Shown here: one piece after another, positions 46,486 to 56,392 of the stretch | Numbering within the stretch: the stretch's first letter is position 1 | Layout of the letters: each line of letters starts with the position of its first letter | Assembly (NCBI RefSeq): GCF_000801105.2 | Contig: NC_079518.1 | Coordinates: forward strand, 10,858,106-10,922,105 | Length of the DNA stretch: 64,000 nucleotides | Source of the DNA: Raphanus sativus | Lineage: Eukaryota; Streptophyta; Magnoliopsida; Brassicales; Brassicaceae | Reading direction: 5' to 3' | Position numbers and translations under genes: made by a program | The notes under the pieces: generated by a model | Told to the model about the DNA's origin: nothing | The model's database searches: none | What the model saw: the letters and a program-made list of their open reading frames with translations, nothing else

Positions 46486-47610
46486 GTTTCATAAAACTAC
46501 AAACGTAGACATACAAATATGTCTACAATTAACACCTAACAACATAGTAAAATCAAAAGTACTATAATTTCATAATTACAACTGTTTTTCTTTTTAAAAT
46601 CACTCAAACCCATTAGGGTTAACTAACACACACTTTCAAACAAAAAAATCTACCAAAACATTTATGAATAATACAGAAATTCAGTTTTAATTTATTTTCC
46701 TATGTAGACTGTTCAATCAGTCTACGACAGTGTAGACGTTCGTTTTAGTTTGCATTTGTAGACGGTCAAATAGGTCTGCTATTTGGGTTAGTTTTTGCAA
46801 TTGAAAATTTTACGGGTTACTTTTTTTATTTGACCAGAACTCATCCAAGTTTTGACTTTATACATTTAGACTTCCTTTTTAGTCTACCACATAAAAAATG
46901 TTAGCTTTTGTTATTGACCAAAACTCATCCAAGTTTTGACTTTCGAAGGTAGATTTCATATGTAGTCTACATGTTTCAGTTTTTTTGAAAAAGGTTGGTT
47001 TTGCAATTGACCATTGTTTGACTTTCGAATGTAGATTTCATATGTAGTCTACAGATTCGTAGACTTCGCATAAGGTCTAACTTTAAAACCCATGGGTTGG
47101 TTTTGCATTTGACCAAAATAAATATGTAGACTTCACGAACAGTCTATATTTTTTTTGTGAAAAAAGCGTAGACTGCATTGGAAGTCTACAATTTAAAAAA
47201 TATTTATTTTATTTAAAAACATTTTAGTCAAATACAAAACTAACATATTCAACGAAGTCAATGTTTTGGTCAAATGCAAAACTGACCTTAAGTAGACTTC
47301 ATTGGCAGACTACATTTAGTAGACTTCCGTTGAAGTCTACTTAAGAAAGTCAAAAGTTCGGTCAAATGTAAAACCAACCTCTTTTACGTAGTCGTCTTGG
47401 TAGGTCTACGTAGATTTTTGTTTTTGTAGTCAAAGGTAAGGATGTAGACTGCTGGAGAAGTCTGCGTTACAAAAAAAAGTTAAAAAGGTCAATTGCGAAA
47501 CTGACTTGTTCGTTGACAAATAGACGGAATCCTACGTCTACACATTCGTGTAGACATATAAAGCAGTCTACCATCGCGACACAGACTGAAAAAGTGGTGA
47601 AAACCATGTA

Positions 47611-47656
47611 AACATCTACCTTTTGCCGGTGTGAACATCTACCTTTTGCCGGTGTG
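47611..47656. repeat. Perfect 23-bp tandem duplication
   Basis: AACATCTACCTTTTGCCGGT plus GTG occurs twice in a row (47611-47633, 47634-47656) inside the right part of the 4.76-kb element. It lies in a region that may be the start of a minus-strand transcript. Confidence 0.9.
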
Positions 47657-48141
47657 AACCTCGATTCCGACCCTTTCAACCGTCCAAACTCATAAACTGA
47701 GCAAAAGGAAGCATCTTTGACGATTTACTGATGAAGAAACTCGAAAATGTGAAATTTGTGAGATGAAAATGAAAGTTGTGAGAGTTTTTTAAATAGAAAT
47801 GTAGAGGAAATGAAAGATTTGTTGAGTTAGGGAAGAGAAAAAGTGGTTAAAATTGAGTTATTGAGCTTTTATGAGCTCAAACATGGTGGTTCAATAGTGG
47901 TTGCAAATTTGAAGATGATGGCATTGTTGTAAATAAGAAAAGATGCTTAGGGTGTAATTGGTTTTTACTAATTTTCGATTTTATTAAAAAAAAGAATAAT
48001 AATGGCAGTTTTGTAAATATTTTGAAAACATAAGGATGGTTTGGAAAATTCATAGGTGAATAGTAATGAGAAAAAAAAAGGGGTTGGTTTTGCAATTGAC
48101 TTGAATTCTTAGGTCATTTGTGAAAAAAGCCCATATTCTAC

Positions 48142-48222
48142 CTTTACAGACCAAAAGGTAACATGTCAACACAACAATGCAAAATTATGAATGTGTATAA
48201 AAAAGCATCTCCTATTCTATGT

Positions 48223-48271
<49 letters not shown>

Positions 48272-48999
48272 TTCATTCTTAAGAAAATAAGATAATTGAA
48301 ATAAACCAATTTACGTTCTCGAAAACATACCACAATCAGTCAATCATAGACTACACAAGGTCGAGTGTTTAACGGTTGATTTAAGTTTAATTTTTTTTTG
48401 AAATGAATACTAAATTAAAGAAAGTTATTATATTAACTAATCCCATTCTGAAATAACAATTTAATAAAAATCAAATGAAGTATACTATAGTTATTGTAAT
48501 ATGTTGATGTCCAATATTTAACGAAGATAACAACTGGTTTTGGAATTCTACACGACACTTTTTGATAAAAAATAACAATGGAGCATTGTTAAATAAAATA
48601 AAATACTATAATTCTCATATCGTATTTCTTATCAAGACCATAATTTTTTACGTGCATGACATATGTTCACACAGTTTTATTTATTTATCCGTTATCATTA
48701 GAGTTTTAATTTCAATAATTTTAAAATAGATAACATAGATATATATTTCTAAACAAAACAAGATTTTATCTTGGGGTTACAAATTAAAGAAGAAGAAAAT
48801 GCACACTTATACGATGGAATGATTAAGTTACAAACTCGTGTAAGGTTTGTAAGGTTCCCAATAGTAGTCACGGGTCATATTGTTACTAAAATAATAGAGT
48901 TTACAATATCTAAATCAATAATACCATTTTGATGATTTTAAGCATTGCAATATTCATATTGCTTTTTTTCCAAACTTTGAACATATAATATAAGACTAA
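48142..48999. other. AT-rich DNA with a long (AT)n tract
   Basis: An AT dinucleotide run lies at about 48228-48268. The rest is AT-rich with no gene seen. Confidence 0.5.
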
Positions 49000-49283
49000 G
49001 ACCATCTCTAATGGAACATTATTTTCTATTCTATAATTCACTCTATTTTACAGTAATTCTATTATAGAGTTGGTTTTGCTTCAATGGTTAACTCTATAAT
49101 AGAGTAACTCTATTATAAAGTGAAAAATAAAGAGATGCAACCATATTACTTTATATTTGGAGTGAAATGGTTGAATCCCTCTATTTTTCACTCTATTATA
49201 GAGTTACTCTATTATAGAGTTAACCATTGGAGCAAAACCAACTCTATAATAGAGGAGAAAATAGTACTTCATTGGAGATGCCC
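49000..49283. mobile_element. Tourist-type MITE, strongly palindromic
   Basis: TAA flanks both sides (48997-48999, 49284-49286), the Harbinger/Tourist target site. The ends GACCATCTCTAATGG and (complement) GGGCATCTCCAATGA are TIRs. The interior is nearly a full palindrome of TCTATTATAGAGT and ACTCTATAATAGA blocks, with GGTTTTGCTTCAATGG mirrored by CCATTGGAGCAAAACC. It is 284 bp long and non-coding. Confidence 0.85.
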
Positions 49284-49286
49284 TAA

Positions 49287-51288
49287 AAGGTTAAGAGACA
49301 AAGCAGAAACTCAAAAACAGAAACATTCATCAAAATGGCGAGTTAATCAGTGGAGACAAAAGGCTTACTTAGCTGCATCAGAGTTGGCTATTCTTCTTTC
49401 TTGTCAGCAATTCTACCTTTCTTGCCTTGCTAATCTGATCTCACCCTTCTTTTCGACACTAAAAATGGTTTTAGCAGCCATCATCTTCATGCTCTTGACT
49501 TTTGAAGAAGGATTGTTGGAGGCTTCCAACACGTTAAGAGCTTCTCTTCTTCAAACATTGGAAGAGCATTCAAAGCTCATCGGTTTGCCATCTAGGTTGA
49601 TGTCATCCGACGAATCTGTTAATGTGGGGTTGAAGCTATGCGATGTTGATGCAATAGGTTTATCAACGTGTGTCACAAAAATAGAAAGTGGTGCTGCACG
49701 TATCTAAAACAACCAAACATCATTTAGAGTTTTGTTATTGGGCTTAGTTTAGCTTCACTTCGTATTTGTCCAGTTAGCTTTTCCAAGTAATGTAGAACTA
49801 GGTGTTTTATCCGTATATGCGGTCACAAATTTCATACGAATATTTATGAGTTTATATATTTTATTAAAATATATATGCTTATTATTGTATTAATTTTTTG
49901 AAAACACTAACATATTAAAAGTATTTCTGATTTTGAAATCTTATACTTTTGTTATCACTTTTTGAACACTTATTTTTACTTATATTTTGCTCATATTTTC
50001 CATTTCTTTTCCATTATTTATATTTTCCATAACATATATTTTTCTCATCTATACTATTTAAACATAAATAATAAAAGTCTTACTTACAAAAAGTAATAGT
50101 TGGATCAATACATTTATTGTTAGATTGAAATAAAAATAATATATTTTTTTATTAAAATAATATGATTAATATAAGTTTGTTTTATTTTAATATATATTTT
50201 TATATTTGGGATAATTATTAGTAATATTAATTTTAATAATTTATCTAATCAAAAAAATTAGAATTCGTTTTTTATTTTGTGGTTAATTTATGTTTTATTC
50301 ATTAAGGGTATAAATGATATTGACCATTCTAAATTTTTTATTTTAAAATATATTTTCAGATTTTGGAAAATTCTTATCATTATTAATTTTATTTACTTAT
50401 GTAATAAAAAGTTTGTTTTTATTTTGTAGGTAATTTATATATTTATCCATTAAGGATATAAACAATATTAATCACTCTAATTTTTTATTTTAAAATATAT
50501 TTTTAAATTTTGAATAATTCTTGTCATTATTAATTTTAATCAGTTACCTAATCATAAAATTAAAATTCATTTTTATTTGATGGATAACTTATATATATTT
50601 ATTCATTAAGTGTATAAACGATATTAACATGTCTAACTTTTAACGTGAAAGCTCTATTGCGAAAAATCACTTCGCAAATAATAGCATAGATAAATTTATC
50701 GGATAATAATTTAATATATATAAAATCTTTACTTAATTAACTATTTTAATAGAATAGATTTATGGGATAACAATTCAATATATATGGAAGTTATCTTTAA
50801 AAAAAAGATATATACTTTTTAAATTTTGGATAAATCTTATTATTCTAATTTTATCACTTATGTGATCAAGTAAATTTAAAATTCCTTTTTATTTTTAGGT
50901 AATTTATATATTTTATTTGTTAAGAATATAAACGATACTAACCACTGTAACTTTTAACGTGAAAGAGTTCTGTTACGAAAAATCATTTCACAGATAATAG
51001 TTAGATGATTCCACAAAAAAATAAAAAAAGACCGAAGTAGACCTATTGCATATGTGCCAATTTCAACATGTTTCCGTCTTTCCCCCTTAAAACTTAAAAT
51101 TTGCTGATTCGGCCCCCAAACAAAATGTAATTGCAAAACACCCCAAAACGAAATCAAATGCAGAGGAACAGTGAAGGGGGAAGAAGCAAAAGTTGAGATT
51201 GGAGAATAGCAAACGTTTCTGCTAAAGCCTCTCTCTAAAATGGTTTTCTTGTAGCGAAGCCAACAACACACTTGACTACTTGAGAGAG
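49287..51288. other. Intergenic DNA upstream of SWI3D, with an unrecognised frame and degenerate repeats
   Basis: A frame ending at 49707 continues from the MITE and contains LLSCQQFYLSCLANLISPFF and LRASLLQTLEEHSKLIGL. I cannot assign it; it may be a gene fragment. From about 50280 to 50950 a unit of about 150 bp recurs in degenerate form (AATTTATATATTTTAT...AAGxxTATAAACGATA) with starts near 50283, 50431, 50584 and 50900. A TCTATACTATTTAAAC motif at about 50049 resembles a Helitron head, but no 3' end was found. The last 250 bp should hold the SWI3D promoter and leader. Confidence 0.45.
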
Positions 51289-54200
51289 ATGGAGGAGAAA
51301 CGAACCGTAGCTTCAGCTGGAGATTCTCCGGCATCTGAGCCGTCGACGACGACGACGCGGCGGCGTTTGAAACGCAAAGCGAACGCTCTCGGCACATCCA
51401 ATTCCTCTTCTTCGAAGAAGCGGATGTTGACGCGCGAGAAGGCGATGCTCGCGTCCTTCTCTCCTGTCCACAACGGGCCTCTGACTCGAGCTCGACATGC
51501 GCCTCCAAGCAACATGGCTGGGGTGAAGTCGGAGGTGTTGAGTGCCGCCGCGGTGGTGGTGGTGGGTACGGATGGTGAGAAGATGAAGGAGGAGGAAGAG
51601 AGGAACAAAGGGATCCGTGAGTGGGAGGCGAAGATGGAAGATGAGTTCGAAGCGGTTAGATCTCGGGAGAGTAATGTTCATGTGGTGCCTAATCATTGCG
51701 GTTAGTTAGTTAGTTAGTTAGTTATACATCTTCCATGTGTTAGGTTTTGAGTCGGGCCATAGCTAGTTGTTTTGAAATTGTGAATATCTAGGCTTAAATG
51801 GAAGATGAATTGTCCTTCCATTGGTTTTGAGAGAGGTCTCTAGTACATTATAGAAGGGTAATCAAGATTTGAAATAGTGTGTCCTTTTGTTTGTGGGTGT
51901 AGTTGATGCATTGGCCATTTGACGGGATATTATTAGGGCTGTATCCTATGACACTATAGCAGGTTTCTTTTTTTCTATTGCTGATCAAGGTAAGAACGAG
52001 CATGCTAGTCATGTAGAATCTTGGGAGCTTCATTTGTTTTTCCAATGTTTACTTTGTTATAGATTTTGAGGGAGGTCATGTTCAATATCCTGAAATAGTA
52101 ACTTCTTTTGTGTGTGTATGTGTGTCTCTGTAGTTGATGTATTGGCATGAAATTTTTAGGGTTGTATCCTGTGATTCCACATCAGTTTTCATTTTCTATT
52201 GCTGATCACGAGAGAACAAGCATGCTAATCATGTAAAATCCCGTTTGAATGAATTTATGCTCCAAGTCATTATCTTGAATTACGTTGAGGTAGCATGTAA
52301 TATGATATCAGTGTTTAGGCTGAGTTGTTATTGTGGTTCATTCTTCACAACTTGTGATCTGTATAATTTCGATGTAACGAAGAACAGTGTGTGTAATAAG
52401 GGTTCCTTTACTGAAACTTTTTGAAGGTTGGTTTACATGGGGAAAAATTCACTCGCTTGAAGAGCGCTCAATGCCCTCTTTCTTTAACGGCAAGTTGGAG
52501 GGTCGCACTCCTGAGGTATATAGGGAAATACGGGATTGGATCATGAGGAAGTTTCATTCCGATCCGAACACACAGATAGAAGTAAAAGATTTAACAGAAC
52601 TCGAGGTTGGAGACTCGGACGCAAAGCAAGAGGTGATGGAGTTCTTGGACTACTGGGGCTTAATCAATTTTCACCCATTCCCATCAGCAGATGCTAGTTC
52701 TACTGCTGATGTTCATGATGCTTCTGGGGATAAAGAGTCTCTGCTTAACAGTCTATATCGGTTTCAAGCAGATGAGGCTTCCCCTGCTATTGTTCACAAG
52801 CCTCGTCTCACAGCACAAGCTACTACGCCATCAGGGTTGTTCCCAGATCCGGTGGCGCCTGATGATTTGCTGAAGCAAGAGGGTCCAGCGGTTGAATATC
52901 ACTGCAACTCCTGTTCAGCTGATTGCTCTCGCAAGCGCTACCACTGCCCGACACAGGTGTTTTGTCTCTTTACTTCATTTTCATTTGATCTGTTCCCTTT
53001 GGCTTTAATATCTTATTGTTTGTAGTAACATTCATTCTTTCTCTTATTTTCTTTAATAGTTTTTCAAAACTTATATGCTAATATTGAGGTTTTGACAGGC
53101 GGATTATGACTTGTGTACGGAATGTTTTGACAGTGGCAAGTTCAGCTCAGATATGTCATCTTCCGACTTTATACTAATGGATTCTGCTGAAGCTCCTGGA
53201 GTTGGTAGTGGGAGGTGGACTGATCAAGAGAACCTTCTTCTCCTTGAAGGTTTAGAAATCTTCAAGGAAAATTGGAGTGAGATTGCAGAGCATGTTGCTA
53301 CAAAAACAAAAGCTCAGTGTATGCTTCATTTTCTTCAAATGCCAATCGAGGATGCATTTCTTGATCAAATTGACTACAAAGATCCGAGTACAAAAGACAG
53401 TACAGATGTAGCTGTGTCTAAAGATGATAAATCTGTCCTAAAAGATGCACCTGAAGAGACAGAGAATAAGAATCCTGTTAATGAAGTTGAAACTGTGAAG
53501 GAAGCTCCAGAAACAGAAGATGAAAATGAAGGAAAAGTTCCTCAGGGATCTTCGAAGCCTGAGGACGCGAGTGAAAAAACTAACGAAGTGGAAGCCGAAG
53601 AGAAAACGCCTAACGTAGAAACCGTCACTGATGAGAGTTGTAAAGATGAGGCTGATGAAAACGTTGCTTTGAAAGCTCTGACTGAAGCTTTTGAAGAGCT
53701 TGGTTATCCTATCACACCCGAAGCCTCTTTATCCTTTGCGGAATTAGGAAATCCTGTCATGGGACTGGTAAGTTGTGATGTAAAACATAAAATTTGCTGC
53801 AACGGGGACTGAGAGGAGACATTTTCATAAATGCACCTTCTTCCCTCTTTCTACAGGCAGCTTTTCTGGTGAGATTGGCGGGATCTGACGTTGCTACTGC
53901 TTCAGCCCGGGCTTCCATAAAATCTCTTAAGAGTAATTCTGGATTGCTGCTTGCCACAAGACATTGTTTTGTTCTCGAGGATCCACCAGACAACAAGAAG
54001 CATTTAACTGAATCAAAAAGGTTTCACGTTTATTTGAATATACGATAATGTTTTTCAATATTTTGAGAATATTGGTTATTGTTTCTTAAACAAGCAAGAC
54101 ATTTGCAGTGTGGATGCAGTGGGGAACGATGATAACGATGAGCAGACAAAAGAAAAAAGCCAGAAAGCAGAAGATGCCTCCTTGAATTCAGATGATAGGG

Positions 54201-55364
54201 AAATGACAGATGCTGATCCAGGCAAAGAAAATCAGGATTCAGTCTCTGAAGAAAAGCAACCTGGTTCCCGAACTGAAAATTCTGCTAGAAAACCAGATTC
54301 TGAAGGACGAAAAATATCTAGTAATTCAGTGGCAACTGAAAACTCGGAGGAACCAACGGATAAAATGTGTACTTCCCAGGAAAAATGTTCAGGAAAAGAG
54401 CTCCAGGTGCCTTTAAAGGATGGGAATAAGCTTTCTAGTGAAAATAAAGACGCTTCTCAAGCAAGTGCCTCCCAGTCAGTTGCAGATGGTTCTCAGCCAG
54501 AAGCATCAAAAGATGTAGAGATGAAGGATATATCACAGTCAGAGAAGGTTGAAAAGGATGTTCCTAGTATACCAGACACGTCTATTGCACAGCAGCCCAC
54601 TGTAAGGGCCTTTGTACCGGAAAATGGAACAGATGGTGGGCTCTCTTTCTCGGAACACATTTGAAACTGTACCTGCGATGCATGATTCTTTTATTTCTTA
54701 TTAGTTTGTTGTTTAAACATTGTTTGCAGGTGAAAATCCAAATAAAGAGAAGGATGTCTGTGAAGGGACAAAAGACAAACATAACAAACTTAAGCGCGCA
54801 GCTGTCTCTGCTCTCTCAGCTGCAGCGGTAAAGGCAAAGCATCTTGCAAAGCAAGAAGAAAACCACATCCGACAACTTTCTGGATCATTGATAGAGAAGC
54901 AGGTGCAGTATAGTTGAAGTGTTTGCAGTTGATTCCGTTTTGGTGCTGTATTGTTCAGTGTTTAAACATAATAACGAGGGTTTTTTTTTACGTCTAAGCA
55001 GTTGCGTAAACTAGAAGCAAAATTATCTATATTCAACGACGCTGAAAGCTTGACAGTAAGGGTAAAAGAGAAATTGGAGAGGTCAAGGCAACGGCTATAC
55101 CATGAAAGGGCACAGATCATAGCAGCTCGACTTGGTGCCCCACCTACAATGTCTTCAAGAACATCATTACCAACAAACAGAACCGCTGCAAATTTCGCTA
55201 ATGTTGCCCAAAGACCTCCCATGGGTATGTCCTTTCCACGCCCAACAATGCCAAGGCCTCCAGGTGCATCACCATTCTCCGTTCCGGGTTCACTTGTAGC
55301 CGCAACAGCAGTAACCGGAAGCTCGGGTCCACCTCCAGGTTCGGACAATGTTTCTTCGGTTTAG
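51289..55364 (+). CDS. SWI3D: SWI/SNF complex subunit SWI3D (CHB3)
   Basis: SWI3D is a core subunit of plant SWI/SNF chromatin-remodelling complexes in the nucleus. Seven coding exons keep phase: 51289-51700, 52427-52956, 53099-53767, 53857-54020, 54109-54635, 54730-54902, 55002-55364, giving 945 residues (Arabidopsis about 985). Order of domains: a basic N-terminus (LKRKANALG); SWIRM at about 139-230 (WFTWGKIHSLEERSMPSFF, MEFLDYWGLINFHPF); ZZ zinc finger at about 295-324 (YHCNSC, CSRKRYHC, LCTECF); SANT/Myb at about 352-400 (GRWTDQENLLLLEGLEIF, TKTKAQCMLHFL); a long acidic, Glu/Asp/Ser-rich linker; a C-terminal coiled coil for dimerisation (LEAKLSIFNDAESL, LERSRQRLYHERAQII); and a Pro-rich tail. 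The first intron is the longest. The start ATG fits MEEKR in Arabidopsis. Confidence 0.96.
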
Positions 55365-56392
55365 TGGTGCCACATCATAACGTTCAGATTGAGGTAGCTC
55401 TTGGTGTTCTATTAGTAAACCCCAGGTACATCATCATCCCAGCTTTTTGCGGCGCTTGGTTTATTTTCTGGAGATTTATGTAGGAGACGAAGTTAGTTAT
55501 AGGGGTCTTGGACCCATCGATTAATTTTTACTATAACTGTCAATGGAACATATGGAGAGATATGTGAATGTACTTTATTTATGGGTTATTTGAACTTTTA
55601 TGAAATGTAACGTTGAGCAGAGAGATATATGAATCCGCAGGTGGCAATGTGTTATGGATCTTAGATAGTAAAGAGTATCCGATAATAAGTTATGTGGTGT
55701 GTAACGAAGTTGGAGCCTCTTTAGGCTCTTGTGAGACGGTTCTTGTTTATCCGACAGGATCTTTAAGAGAGTTTTCTTGTGTCGCAAGCATATTAACCGT
55801 TATGATCTAAACATTGTCTCTCGTAGTCTCGTGTACTGTTTGCTAACTCCCGCCAATTAGCTAACCGTTCTTTCTGGTTCGGTTTTCTATTAAATTTTGT
55901 TTATTCGGTTATTTAGTACTCAACTCATCCTTCTCGAATCTTTTTATTTCTATTTCAAAGAAGACTTGGCGGGAGTTATTCAAATTCCACAGAATCTCCT
56001 GTCTCAAACCAGTTGAATTATTCTTATAGACCGGTTTGGTTCATCAAACTGCAAACGGCATACACGCAAAAGGCCAAATTAGAGAAACTAGGGGTTTTCT
56101 AGAAAGAGCAAAAATATAGATGGTAGAGACAAAGAGAGAAGAAGCTTTGCTCCCTTCCTAATTATAGTTCCTTAATCTCTTCTCCTCCTTCGAAGCCATT
56201 TCTCCAAACCCAAAAGAGAAACCATCACGATTCCTCTCTTTCCAACAATCTTCTCTTCTGAATATATCCCCAAGTTCAAAGTTTCGATTGTCTTTTTTGC
56301 TTGTAACGCAAGGCTGTTGCGTCAAGGAACCCCGGAGAGAAGGTTTCTCCACCGTTGAGAAACCTTTCACTACAGAACAAGACTTCATTATT
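55365..56392. other. Intergenic DNA between SWI3D and PERK5
   Basis: The SWI3D 3' untranslated region, then the PERK5 promoter and leader (CT- and GA-rich from about 56100). In-frame codons run upstream of the PERK5 ATG without a stop back to 56288, but no Met there matches the family. The 65-codon frame at 55613-55810 is unrecognised. Confidence 0.5.

Larger units (their letters stand above)
43530..47575. repeat. Dispersed 22-bp dyad, GTAGAC-N10-GTCTAC
   Basis: Matches to the dyad with a 10-bp core lie at 44237, 44297, 44913, 45223, 45261, 45600, 45639, 46151, 46505, 46704, 47168, 47319 and 47553, among others. More degenerate copies are near 43594, 44862, 46761, 46949, 47031, 47125, 47291 and 47442. 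The six outer bases on each side are better conserved than the core, which varies (TTCAAATGAA, ATACAAATAT, TGTTCAATCA). Spacing is irregular, so this is not a simple tandem repeat. Confidence 0.85.
43373..48133. mobile_element. 4.76-kb non-autonomous TIR element (MULE- or hAT-like)
   Basis: The element is flanked by the direct repeat TATTCTAC at 43365-43372 and 48134-48141. Its ends are imperfect inverted repeats: AAAACTAACCTAAATATTG at the left matches ACAAATGACCTAAGAATTC read from the right on the complement. An 8-bp duplication fits hAT, or a Mutator-like element with 8 of 9 bases. No transposase is recognisable. The interior contains about 20 copies of a 22-bp dyad, a series of exon-like modules on the plus strand (44350-45810) and short minus-strand frames (46243-46485, 47467-47679). 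Confidence 0.75.

Noticed and set aside
43530..47575. CRISPR-like array from the recurring dyads
   Set aside because: This is a plant nuclear sequence, spacing is irregular, the repeats are degenerate and no cas genes are present.
56288..56392. N-terminal extension of PERK5 from 56288
   Set aside because: The first codon there is not a Met, the residues do not resemble PERK proteins, and MADSP at 56393 matches the family start.
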